64,000 nt of DNA. Source: an uncultured Cohaesibacter sp. GTDB lineage: Bacteria; Pseudomonadota; Alphaproteobacteria; Rhizobiales; Cohaesibacteraceae. This document shows, piece by piece, positions 44,434-52,864 of this stretch. Below the pieces are notes generated by a model. The model made no database searches and was not told the origin of the DNA. It saw only the letters and a list, made by a program, of their open reading frames with translations. The position numbers and the translations under genes were made by a program. The stretch is taken from the NCBI RefSeq assembly GCF_963676485.1, contig NZ_OY781114.1, positions 3,116,501-3,180,500 of the forward strand, given 5' to 3'. Numbering within the stretch: position 1 is the stretch's first letter; each line of letters opens with the position of its first letter.

Positions 44434-47400
44434 TTAGGAGAAATAGTCCTGCAAGGGCCGAACTTCAATATCTCCCTTCTTATAAGCTTCTATTCCCTGA
44501 GCTGCTGCCAATGCTCCGGCAACAGTCGTGTAGTAGGGTACCTTATGCAAAAGCGCAGCGCGGCGCAAATCCCGACTGTCGGAGATTGCCTTGGCGCCCT
44601 TGGTTGTGTTGAAGACCAAATGCACTTCACCATTCTTGAGAGCATCAACGATATGTGGACGGCCCTCAAGCATTTTATTGATTTTTTCGCATTCTATCCC
44701 GTTTTCTGCGAGATAACGTTGTGTGCCACCGGTTGCGATGATGCGGAAACCGACATTTTTGAGGCGGCGCACGGCAGGGAGAATCGCTGGCTTGTCGTCA
44801 TCCTTGACGGAAATGAACGCAGTGCCCTTGCTTGGAACCTTGGTGCCACTGCCCAACTGTGATTTGGCAAAGGCAACCGGGAAGTCCTTGTCCAGCCCCA
44901 TAACTTCGCCGGTAGAGCGCATTTCCGGGCCAAGAATGGTATCGACACCGGGGAAGCGCGCAAATGGGAAGACCGCTTCCTTCACGGCAATATGGTTCAG
45001 CTTGTCATACTTGACGTCATGATTGGCCAATGGTTCGCCGGTCATGACACGCGAAGCGATGCTGGCAATCGGCTTGCCGACGGTCTTGGCGACGAACGGC
45101 ACGGTACGGGATGCGCGTGGGTTGACCTCGATAACATAGATGTCGCCATCCTTGACAGCGAACTGAACATTCATCAGGCCGACCACATTGAGGGCAAGCG
45201 CCATTTCCTTGGTCTGGCGGGCCAACTCATCCTGAATGTCTTGCGACAGGGAATAAGGCGGCAGGGAGCAGGCGGAGTCACCGGAGTGAATGCCCGCTTC
45301 CTCAATATGCTCCATGATACCCGCGATTACGACATCCTTGCCGTCGCACAGGCAATCCACGTCAACCTCGATGGCACCAGACAGATAGCTGTCAAACAGC
45401 AGGGCGTTCTGGGCCAGAACTGCGTTGATCTGACCGGTCTTGTCGTTGGGATATTTGAGGCGGATGTCTGGTGGAACCAGCTCAGCCAGCGTCAACTGGA
45501 TGTATTTCTCGAAGGCTTCGGGCGTGCGGACAATTTCCATGGCGCGGCCACCCAGCACGTAGGATGGGCGCACAACGACAGGGAAGCCAATCTGGTCGGC
45601 GACGATGCGGGCCTGTTCGATGGAATAGGCGATGCCGTTGCGTGGCTGCATCAGGTCAAGCTTATGCAAAAGCTTCTGGAAACGGTCGCGATCTTCGGCG
45701 AGATCGATGGCATCCGGAGAGGTGCCAAGGATGGGAATGTTGGCATCCTGGAGGGCCTGAGCCAGTTTGAGCGGTGTCTGGCCGCCAAACTGTACGATCA
45801 CGCCGACCAGTTCGCCGGATTCCTGTTCCTTGCGCAGAATCTCGATGACATCCTCGGCGGTCAGCGGCTCGAAATAGAGGCGGTCGGAGGTATCATAGTC
45901 GGTGGAGACCGTTTCCGGGTTGCAGTTGATCATGATGGTCTCGTATCCGGCTTCGCTCATGGCAAAGCAGGCGTGACAGCAGCAATAATCGAACTCGATA
46001 CCCTGACCGATCCGGTTTGGTCCGCCGCCCAGAATGGCGACCTTCTTGCGATCCGAAGGATTGGCTTCACAGGCAGGCTCACCGCTGAACGGCATCTCGT
46101 AGCTGGAATACATGTAGGCGGTTGGCGAGGCGAACTCGGCCGCGCATGTGTCGATGCGTTTGAAGACCGGACGGACCGCAAGCTCGTTGCGCAGGGCATA
46201 GACCTTCTTAGCCGACGTGCCAGCCAGTTCCGCAAGGCGCACGTCAGAGAAGCCCATGCTTTTGAGCTTGCGCATATTGTGTGCGTCCTGCGGCAGCCCA
46301 TGGGTGCGCACCCGCTCTTCCATGTCGATGATGCCCTGAAGCTGTTCCAGGAACCATGGATCATATTTGCAGGTCTCGAAAATCTGCTCATGGCTAACGC
46401 CAAGGCGAATGGCCTGCGCGATCTTGAGCAGACGGTCCGGGGTCGCTTTGGCAAGCGCTGCGCGAATGGAGTTCTTGTCATCGCCCTGACCAAGACCTTC
46501 GATTTCCACTTCATTGAGACCGGTAAGGCCGGTTTCCAGCCCGCGCAGGGCTTTCTGTAGCGATTCCTGGAAGGTACGGCCAATGGCCATAACTTCGCCG
46601 ACGGATTTCATTGCCGTTGTCAGGTTTGGTTCCGCGCCCGGGAATTTCTCGAAGGCAAAGCGAGGCACTTTTGTGACCACATAGTCAATGGACGGCTCAA
46701 AGGAGGCCGGCGTTGCTCCGCCGGTAATGTCGTTGGCCAGTTCATCCAACGTATAGCCGACCGCCAGCTTGGCTGCGACCTTGGCAATCGGGAAGCCCGT
46801 CGCCTTGGATGCCAATGCGGAGGAGCGGGAGACACGCGGGTTCATTTCGATCACGATCAGGCGCCCGGTTTCCGGGTTGATCGAGAACTGAACGTTAGAG
46901 CCGCCGGTTTCCACTCCGATCTCGCGCAGGACAGCCAGCGAGGCGTCGCGCATGATCTGGTATTCCTTGTCCGTCAGCGTCAGGGCCGGTGCGATTGTGA
47001 TCGAATCGCCGGTATGCACGCCCATCGGGTCGAGGTTTTCAATGGAGCAGATGATGATGCAGTTGTCGTTCTTGTCGCGAACGACCTCCATCTCATATTC
47101 TTTCCAACCGATGATGCTTTCTTCCACCAGAACTTCGGTGGTCGGGGAGGCATCAAGGCCGCGTTCGATGATTTCGAGATATTCTTCGCGGTTATAGGCT
47201 ACGCCGCCGCCAGTGCCACCCATGGTGAAGGACGGACGCATGATGGCTGGCAGGCCGACCACTTCCAATGCTTCCAGCGCTTCGGGAATATTGTGGGCCA
47301 GGCGGGAAACCGGTGTGTCGAGGCCGATCTTGTTCATTGCCTCCCGGAACAGCTCGCGGTCTTCTGCCTTGTCAATGGCTTCGGCCGTGGCGCCGATCAT

Positions 47401-47742
47401 TTCAACATTGTATTTTTCCAGAACCCCCATCTTGCGCAGGGAAAGAGCACAGTTCAGCGCTGTCTGCCCGCCCATGGTGGGGAGCAGGGCGTCGGGGCGT
47501 TCCTTCTCGATAATCTTGGCCACGATTTCCGGAGTGATCGGCTCGATATAGGTCGCGTCCGCCATTTCCGGATCGGTCATGATCGTTGCCGGATTCGAGT
47601 TGACCAGAATGATGCGGTAGCCTTCTTCTCGGAGAGCCTTGCAAGCTTGGGTTCCGGAATAGTCGAACTCGCAGGCCTGACCGATAATGATGGGTCCGGC
47701 ACCGATAATAAGGATGGATTTTATGTCTGTCCGCTTTGGCAT
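44434..47742 (-). CDS. carB: Carbamoyl-phosphate synthase large subunit
   Basis: A 1102-residue ATP-dependent synthase making carbamoyl phosphate for arginine and pyrimidines. Two homologous halves each hold an ATP-grasp domain: the carboxyphosphate half ([18 protein letters not shown] near the start) and the carbamoyl-phosphate half ([15 protein letters not shown]). The MGS-like allosteric domain at the end has [10 protein letters not shown]. The glutaminase partner carA is 2.3 kb upstream on the same strand, separated by an XRE regulator and a zinc peptidase gene, so the two are not one operon. Confidence 0.98.
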   Translation of the reverse strand: MPKRTDIKSILIIGAGPIIIGQACEFDYSGTQACKALREEGYRIILVNSNPATIMTDPEMADATYIEPITPEIVAKIIEKERPDALLPTMGGQTALNCALSLRKMGVLEKYNVEMIGATAEAIDKAEDRELFREAMNKIGLDTPVSRLAHNIPEALEALEVVGLPAIMRPSFTMGGTGGGVAYNREEYLEIIERGLDASPTTEVLVEESIIGWKEYEMEVVRDKNDNCIIICSIENLDPMGVHTGDSITIAPALTLTDKEYQIMRDASLAVLREIGVETGGSNVQFSINPETGRLIVIEMNPRVSRSSALASKATGFPIAKVAAKLAVGYTLDELANDITGGATPASFEPSIDYVVTKVPRFAFEKFPGAEPNLTTAMKSVGEVMAIGRTFQESLQKALRGLETGLTGLNEVEIEGLGQGDDKNSIRAALAKATPDRLLKIAQAIRLGVSHEQIFETCKYDPWFLEQLQGIIDMEERVRTHGLPQDAHNMRKLKSMGFSDVRLAELAGTSAKKVYALRNELAVRPVFKRIDTCAAEFASPTAYMYSSYEMPFSGEPACEANPSDRKKVAILGGGPNRIGQGIEFDYCCCHACFAMSEAGYETIMINCNPETVSTDYDTSDRLYFEPLTAEDVIEILRKEQESGELVGVIVQFGGQTPLKLAQALQDANIPILGTSPDAIDLAEDRDRFQKLLHKLDLMQPRNGIAYSIEQARIVADQIGFPVVVRPSYVLGGRAMEIVRTPEAFEKYIQLTLAELVPPDIRLKYPNDKTGQINAVLAQNALLFDSYLSGAIEVDVDCLCDGKDVVIAGIMEHIEEAGIHSGDSACSLPPYSLSQDIQDELARQTKEMALALNVVGLMNVQFAVKDGDIYVIEVNPRASRTVPFVAKTVGKPIASIASRVMTGEPLANHDVKYDKLNHIAVKEAVFPFARFPGVDTILGPEMRSTGEVMGLDKDFPVAFAKSQLGSGTKVPSKGTAFISVKDDDKPAILPAVRRLKNVGFRIIATGGTQRYLAENGIECEKINKMLEGRPHIVDALKNGEVHLVFNTTKGAKAISDSRDLRRAALLHKVPYYTTVAGALAAAQGIEAYKKGDIEVRPLQDYFS

Positions 47743-48033
47743 CGTTCTTCGCGCTCACGTCGAGGCACCGCTCACCCTTGTCTTGAAGAGGAGCCTGGCC
47801 GTTGCTGGTCGGGGTGTGCAGATGAGATTTGGATCGCTATAGCGAAATATTGCCCATATTGCCATAGGCAAAGGAAGTTTTTTTGTCTCTATCTCGCACT
47901 TTTTCGGATGATTGTTTGGCTAAGGTCAACAGATAGCTGTTTTCTTGTCAGGATTGAGGCATATGCATCGGGTTTTGGGGAAAATACGTACAGGGAGGGC
48001 AAGCGCATGGTGGAAGGCAAAGCGCAATCTCAT

Positions 48034-48393
48034 TCACAGAGATTCCTGTTCAGGAATGTCTGATACGCTTTCCTCCGAGAGTTCTTGTTGATCCTCTCCG
48101 TTTGCGCTCTCTTCACCCTTATCCTTGAATTTGGTTGGATCAAATTTGCTGATCACTGTGCCGTCAAAATCGGAAATGCCGATTGTCAGCGCATAACAGG
48201 CAAGACGCACCGACTTGGGAATAGTGACGGCTTTGCCATCGCGATTGCCCTTTTCGTAATATTGAATCATGCGCTTTTTCAAGCCAAGCAAATCAGCTGC
48301 GTCTTTTTGTTTAAGCCCCATGTCTTTTCTCCACGCACGAAACTGCTGCGCGGTCATGGGTTCATCACCTTGTTTTTGTTCGGATTTTGGCAC
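48034..48393 (-). CDS. Small XRE-type helix-turn-helix regulator
   Basis: A 119-residue protein. Residues 14-70 form a Cro/C1 helix-turn-helix (F-R-A-W-R-K-D-M-G-L-K-Q-K-D-A-A-D-L-L-G-L, then K-R-M-I-Q-Y-Y-E-K-G). The rest is acidic and probably disordered. The GTG at 48393 is the listed start; an ATG at 48357 begins right before the DNA-binding domain. Its upstream region carries two copies of GCACT-N-AGTGC about 31 bp apart, centre to centre, which look like operators for autoregulation. The gene is upstream of carB on the same strand, with about 290 bases between them. Confidence 0.75.
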   Translation of the reverse strand: MPKSEQKQGDEPMTAQQFRAWRKDMGLKQKDAADLLGLKKRMIQYYEKGNRDGKAVTIPKSVRLACYALTIGISDFDGTVISKFDPTKFKDKGEESANGEDQQELSEESVSDIPEQESL

Positions 48394-48441
48394 GGCTTAC
48401 TTCTTTTTGCGCAAAAAGTGCGCCTTCCTGTTGACATTGAT

Positions 48442-48483
48442 GCACTTAGTGCGCATATTTGATGGCATAAGCGCACTGAGTGC
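48442..48483. promoter_or_regulatory. Paired palindromic operators GCACT-N-AGTGC
   Basis: GCACTTAGTGC at 48442-48452 and GCACTGAGTGC at 48473-48483, each a perfect palindrome about a central base, centres 31 bp apart (about three helical turns). The first lies inside the spacer of a plus-strand TTGACA-N17-CATATT promoter. They are probably bound by the adjacent XRE protein. Confidence 0.65.
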
Positions 48484-48778
48484 AGTCTGTTCAGCTTATT
48501 TAAAGCCTACCTTCGCAGTAAGGTCAATGGTTGATGCTGCATAAGAGTGTGATGAAAACCGGGAACCCAATGGGAACCCATATATGGAGTGCCCCCAATG
48601 TTAGTCGACATCATGGTCAGTCGCGAAACACTGGGCGTTCGTCGTCGCTGCGACGTTCACAGATTTGCCCAGCTTCGTTGCTATCTTGCACGCGTGTTCA
48701 AAGATTTGGGCGCGTGACGAATAGGCGCCATTGCTTGCTATGCTGCAGAATGGCCCGGGATTAAAATCAAGTCTCCCA

Positions 48779-48815
48779 AAGAAACGGCCCGATGGTTCAT
48801 CGGGCCGTTTCTTTT
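48779..48815 (+). terminator. Very strong terminator without an obvious gene
   Basis: A 17-bp perfect stem, AAAGAAACGGCCCGATG with CATCGGGCCGTTTCTTT, loop GTT, then TT. No annotated gene on the plus strand lies upstream nearer than the opposite-strand XRE gene. On the minus strand nothing ends here either. Confidence 0.85.
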
Positions 48816-49007
48816 TGGATCAACTTCGAAAAAAATATCCGCTTGTGGGCTGACAAAATGCCGATGATTCAAAGAGCACCTTTGTTGGGGGAGGGGCTGA
48901 CGGTTAAGGGATGCAGTTTGCAATTGCAGTGCGTCGTTCTTTTGCTCATTGTAAGGGTTCAAAAGAGCGTGCAAAGCGAATGCAGCAAAATCGGGGGCTT
49001 TAAAAAT

Positions 49008-49916
49008 ATGCGGTGGCGCGGACGTAGACAAAGCAGCAATGTTGAAGATCGACGTGGGCAATCAATCAGGCGCTTTGCCCGGCCGGGGATGCGGCTGCCT
49101 CTGGGACGAGGTGCCGGACGGCCCAGCCTTCTGATTCTGATCGTTGTTGGCGCTGTGCTTTGGGTGATGGGTGTCAGCCCGACGACGATCCTGTCGATGC
49201 TTCTGGGGGGCGGGGGCTCTTATGCGCCACAAACCCAGACCACACAAACCAGACAGCCGCAACGTTCTGCAGCCGAAGATGAGATGGCATCCTTTGTCAA
49301 AGTGGTTCTGGCCGAGACGGAAGATGTCTGGGGGACGATCTTCAAAAATGCGGGCCAGACCTACCCTCAGCCAAAGCTTGTGTTGTTTTCCGATCGGGTG
49401 CGTTCAGCCTGCGGGTCTGCCTCTTCCGCAACGGGTCCATTTTACTGCCCGGGCGACCAGAAGGTTTATATCGATCTGGGGTTCTATCAGGAGCTACGCA
49501 CACGTTTCGAGGCTCCGGGGGATTTTGCGCAGGCTTATGTCATTGCCCATGAGGTTGGACATCATATCCAGAATGTGACCGGTATCCTGCCCAAATTCAA
49601 TGAAATGCGCCGGTCAATGAGTGAGACGGAGGCCAACAAGATGTCCATCCGGGTTGAACTTCAGGCCGATTGCTATGCGGGGGTGTGGGGGCACTATACC
49701 AATCAGAAGGGCTTGCTGGATAATGGCGATCTGGATGAGGCACTCAATGCGGCAACCCAAATCGGTGATGATGCCCTGCAGCGGCGGACGCAAGGCTATG
49801 TGGTGCCCGACAGTTTTAATCATGGCACGTCGGCCCAGCGCAAAAGGTGGTTTGCCAAAGGCTTCGCGAGCGGAAAAGTTGGGGCGTGCGATACCTTCTC
49901 GGTTGCCAATCCCTAG
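49008..49916 (+). CDS. ypfJ: YpfJ-family neutral zinc metallopeptidase
   Basis: A 302-residue membrane-anchored peptidase. M-R-W-R-G-R-R begins the family; then a basic region, one membrane helix (about residues 40-60: L-L-I-L-I-V-V-G-A-V-L-W-V-M-G), a flexible linker, and the peptidase domain with F-Y-C-P-G-D-Q-K-V-Y-I-D-L-G and the zinc site H-E-V-G-H-H. Other family ends such as R-V-E-L-Q-A-D-C-Y-A-G-V-W and the final F-A-K-G-F-x-S-G are present. The start at 49008 removes the non-conserved stretch that overlaps the terminator. The substrate is unknown. Confidence 0.9.
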   Translation: MRWRGRRQSSNVEDRRGQSIRRFARPGMRLPLGRGAGRPSLLILIVVGAVLWVMGVSPTTILSMLLGGGGSYAPQTQTTQTRQPQRSAAEDEMASFVKVVLAETEDVWGTIFKNAGQTYPQPKLVLFSDRVRSACGSASSATGPFYCPGDQKVYIDLGFYQELRTRFEAPGDFAQAYVIAHEVGHHIQNVTGILPKFNEMRRSMSETEANKMSIRVELQADCYAGVWGHYTNQKGLLDNGDLDEALNAATQIGDDALQRRTQGYVVPDSFNHGTSAQRKRWFAKGFASGKVGACDTFSVANP

Positions 49917-49933
49917 GCATTTTGTCTCTTTTG

Positions 49934-49981
49934 TTGCCTGAGTGCCTGAGTGCCTGAGTGCCTGAGTGCCTGAGTGCTTGA
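49934..49981. repeat. 8-bp tandem repeat, about six copies
   Basis: TTGCCTGA, four copies of GTGCCTGA, then GTGCTTGA. It is located between the ypfJ stop and the carA terminator, outside any gene. Likely variable in copy number between strains. Confidence 0.9.
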
Positions 49982-50024
49982 TCATAAAAGGCAACCAGAC
50001 CGCACAGTCTTTCTGCCTTTGAAA

Positions 50025-50063
50025 CAAAAAGCCCGCCGTCATGAGCTGCATGAGGCGAGCTTT
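50025..50063 (-). terminator. Rho-independent terminator after carA
   Basis: On the minus strand AAAGCTCGCCTCATG, loop CAGCT, CATGACGGCGGGCTTTTTG: a long stem with two short irregularities and a U tract, 31 bases beyond the stop. Confidence 0.9.
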
Positions 50064-50093
50064 GTCATTCTTATCATCTCGCTTGAGGCGGGT

Positions 50094-51317
50094 CTATTCG
50101 GCGACCTGCTCAATGCCCTTGCGGGCCCGCATCAGGTTGGTGAAGCGTGTAAAGAGATAATGGCTGTCTTTTGGTCCCGGAGAGGCTTCCGGATGGAATT
50201 GAACCGAGAAGATCGGTTTGCCGTTAACTGCCAGACCGCAGTTGGAGCCGTCAAACAGGGAAACATGGGTTTCCTCAATGCCTGCGGGCAGGCTCTCGCC
50301 ATCAACAGCAAAGCCATGATTCATGGAGGTGATTTCCACCTTTCCCGTGGTCTTGTCCTGCACCGGATGATTGGCACCATGGTGACCCTGATGCATCTTG
50401 GTGGTCTTGCCGCCTAGCGCCAGAGCCAACATCTGATGGCCAAGGCAAATGCCGAACAGCGGAATGTCTGCCTCAATGACGGCCTTGATGGCGTCTACCG
50501 AGTAGGTGCCGGTGGCTGCCGGATCGCCCGGACCGTTGGAGAGGAAAACCCCATCGGGCTTCAGCGCCAGAATGTCTTCGCCGGTTGCCGTGGCTGGCAG
50601 GACCGTAAGCTTGCATCCCTGATCCGCGAGCAGGCGCAGGATGTTGCGCTTGAGGCCATAATCAATGGCGACCACGTGGAACTGAGGATCCTTGAGCTTG
50701 CCGTAGCCTTCATTCCAGACCCAGGTTGTTTCATCCCATTCGAAGGTTTTGTTGGCGGTGACATCCTTGGCAAGGTCCGCGCCGACAAGACCGTTCCAGC
50801 CAGCCGCTTCGCGTTTGAGCGCTTCTACATCGAACTTGCCGTCCGGCGCGTGGGCGATGACCGCATTGGCCAAACCTTTTTCGCGGATAAGGGCCGTTAG
50901 CGCCCGCGTATCGACGCCTGCGATGCCGACAATGCCGCGTGACTTCAGCCAAGTATCAAAATGACGGGTTGCACGATAATTGGAGGGCTCGGTTATGTCG
51001 GTTTTGATGACAGCGCCGCGGACGCCTGCATCATTGTCGAGATCGATGGTTTCTACATCTTCCTCGTTGGTGCCGACATTGCCGATATGTGGGAAGGTGA
51101 AGGTAACGATCTGGCCTGCATAGGAAGGATCGGTGAGGATTTCCTCATATCCGGTCATTGCCGTATTAAAACAGACTTCCGCGACAGCGGAGCCGGTCGT
51201 GCCGATTCCCTGTCCTTCAATGACAGTGCCGTCTGCCAAAACCAGGAGAGCGGTCGGTTTGAAGTCGTCCCAAGGGGCCGGTGTCGTCTGAGCCGGTGAA
51301 GTAGCGGGGTGAGCCAT
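50094..51317 (-). CDS. carA: Carbamoyl-phosphate synthase small subunit
   Basis: A 407-residue glutaminase subunit that supplies ammonia to CarB. The N-terminal domain contains F-N-T-A-M-T-G-Y-E-E-I-L-T-D-P-S-Y. The class I glutamine amidotransferase domain has the catalytic triad: Cys in F-G-I-C-L-G-H-Q, His in Q-F-H-P-E-A-S-P-G and the following Glu. The start at 51317 (M-A-H-P-A-T-S-P) is chosen for the AGGA upstream and because the longer frame is not conserved. It is divergent from yqeY, with a terminator at its end. Confidence 0.97.
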   Translation of the reverse strand: MAHPATSPAQTTPAPWDDFKPTALLVLADGTVIEGQGIGTTGSAVAEVCFNTAMTGYEEILTDPSYAGQIVTFTFPHIGNVGTNEEDVETIDLDNDAGVRGAVIKTDITEPSNYRATRHFDTWLKSRGIVGIAGVDTRALTALIREKGLANAVIAHAPDGKFDVEALKREAAGWNGLVGADLAKDVTANKTFEWDETTWVWNEGYGKLKDPQFHVVAIDYGLKRNILRLLADQGCKLTVLPATATGEDILALKPDGVFLSNGPGDPAATGTYSVDAIKAVIEADIPLFGICLGHQMLALALGGKTTKMHQGHHGANHPVQDKTTGKVEITSMNHGFAVDGESLPAGIEETHVSLFDGSNCGLAVNGKPIFSVQFHPEASPGPKDSHYLFTRFTNLMRARKGIEQVAE

Positions 51318-52167
51318 GCCGTGGGTGTCCTGAAAATGCTGTTTGTCTGATTTCTGTGCCCGTTCTCGTCCGCTGGAGCCTATTTGGCACAGCGTGATTC
51401 TTAACGAGGATGGAGACAGGGAAATGCTTGTTCTCAGAGGTGATGATCTATGACAAAAGTGTCCAAGCGTCAATGAGGGCGGGTGAAATAATTCGAAAAA
51501 AAATTTTTCAAAATGATTTGAAATCAAAATTTTATGCTGTTTTGAATATTTGTATTGCTCATATGCCTATTGTGAGGCTGTCGAAGACGGCTTTTCCGCA
51601 TGCTGCGTGCCTCAGCTGCATTTGGCTGCTCTTCTGGAGTGCACGGCATAATGGAAAGCAAACGGTCGGTGCCCGTTGTTCCTGTCGCGGTGTGCTTCTT
51701 TGCAATGGCCGCTCTCAAAAGAGTACCGTTTATCTTATTGGTCAGTAATGTCTTTTATGGATTTTTACATAGATAGAGCGCGCCCGAGCGGTCGTCTTGC
51801 GCTTGTCTATCAACAGCGGGCGCGCTGTGAACAAATTGGGGCAGGATGTGGCGAAACGTGAGAGGCGCGCTGGAATTGTCCATGTTTTGTCGCTGTTCAT
51901 TCTTTGTTAACTGTTTGCCAAACAAGTGCCTGTCTAAGACGTAAGTGCAATGCCGACTTGCCTGTCATTGAAAGTCCCTGTATCAAACATTAAGTTTTTT
52001 TGGTGGCAAAGCCATGCTAACGTGGCTGGAAACTGCCAATATCGTGGCGAAAATATGCCACCTTACAGGATTTTTGCTCTTGGCCTTTAAACGGGAACCG
52101 CTTTCTTGCCGAGAGCGTTTTGTGATTCCTGACGATGAAAGGCCAACAGAGATGAGAGGCCAGCAAT
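51318..52167. other. Long gene-free region, carA / yqeY
   Basis: 850 bases with no ORF I can support; the frames on both strands lack ribosome binding sites and family resemblance. It contains an AT-rich segment at 51490-51550, which may be the carA promoter side, and a perfect 10-bp inverted repeat AGCGCGCCCG/CGGGCGCGCT at 51777-51826. Confidence 0.5.
51777..51826. repeat. 10-bp GC-rich inverted repeat, 30-base spacer
   Basis: AGCGCGCCCG at 51777-51786 and CGGGCGCGCT at 51817-51826, perfect. There is no T tract on either side, so it is not a typical terminator. It could stabilise a leader or small RNA. Confidence 0.6.
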
Positions 52168-52617
52168 ATGCGTGAGCAGATTACCGAAAGCCTGACAGAG
52201 GCAATCAAGGCTCAGGACAAACGCCGTATGGCAACCCTGCGTCTGGTGACCGCCGCTATCAAGGACCGTGACGTCGATGCACGCGGTCAAGGGAAGGAAG
52301 GGGTCTCTGATGACGACATTTTGCAGATCCTTGCCAAGATGATCAAACAGCGCGAAGAATCCATCCGTGTTTATGAAGAAGCCGGAAGGGAAGAACTTGC
52401 TCAGCAGGAGCGCGAGGAAGCTGAGATCATCAAGGAGTTCCTGCCTCAGCAGATGGGTGAGGATGAAGTCTCCGAGACCTGCGCCAAAGCCGTGGCTGAG
52501 CTTGATGCTGATGGCCTGAGGGATATGGGCAAGGTGATGAATCATCTCAAGACGACCTATCCGGGCCAGATGGATTTCGGCAAGGCGAGCTGCATCGTCA
52601 AGGGCCTCTTGCTCTAA
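52168..52617 (+). CDS. yqeY: GatB/YqeY domain protein
   Basis: A 149-residue protein with the YqeY domain that resembles the tRNA-binding tail of GatB: R-M-A-T-L-R-L-V-T-A-A-I-K-D-R-D near the start, K-Q-R-E-E-S-I-x-x-Y-E-E-A-G-R-E-E-L in the middle, and E-F-L-P-Q-Q-M. It probably has a tRNA-linked role. GAGAGG is upstream of the ATG. A GGGGCCTC/GAGGCCCC hairpin (52651-52673) without a T tract lies just after it. It precedes dnaG and rpoD, an arrangement related to the macromolecular synthesis operon. Confidence 0.9.
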   Translation: MREQITESLTEAIKAQDKRRMATLRLVTAAIKDRDVDARGQGKEGVSDDDILQILAKMIKQREESIRVYEEAGREELAQQEREEAEIIKEFLPQQMGEDEVSETCAKAVAELDADGLRDMGKVMNHLKTTYPGQMDFGKASCIVKGLLL

Positions 52618-52864
52618 CCTCTTCTTCAAGACAGTTTAACTTATGCTTCAGGGGCCTCTCAAAAGGAGGCCCCGAAATCGTCTATGGTTCAATGGTCGCG
52701 CTGAAGTGACCATTGTGCTTTCTTGAAATCTGATATTATCATCGGATCGTGTTAACCTGCTGCGATGTCGCAAGAGATCCATGTGGGTATCTTGTTCTGG
52801 AATATGCCTGCTGTGGGTTCGTTTTGTTCGGGCCTGAAGCGGATTTTGAGTTCGAGTCTTGCTT

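Larger units (their letters stand above)
48394..49007. other. Gene-free region, XRE gene / ypfJ
   Basis: No supported gene. It holds the paired operators (48442-48483), a consensus-like TTGACA at 48431 with 17 bases to CATATT on the plus strand, and a very strong terminator at 48779. A short plus-strand transcript from the promoter to the terminator, about 310 nt, is possible, but it contains no good ORF. Confidence 0.45.

Noticed and set aside
44992-46560. 522-codon plus-strand frame antisense to carB
   Set aside because: It overlaps a certain carB on the other strand, has no family resemblance and arises from codon bias.
48531-48764. 77-codon plus-strand ORF near the orphan terminator
   Set aside because: Low-quality peptide with no start signal; the terminator is more likely tied to an untranslated RNA.
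49934-49981. CRISPR array
   Set aside because: The units are 8 bp, directly adjacent, without spacers; this is a simple tandem repeat.
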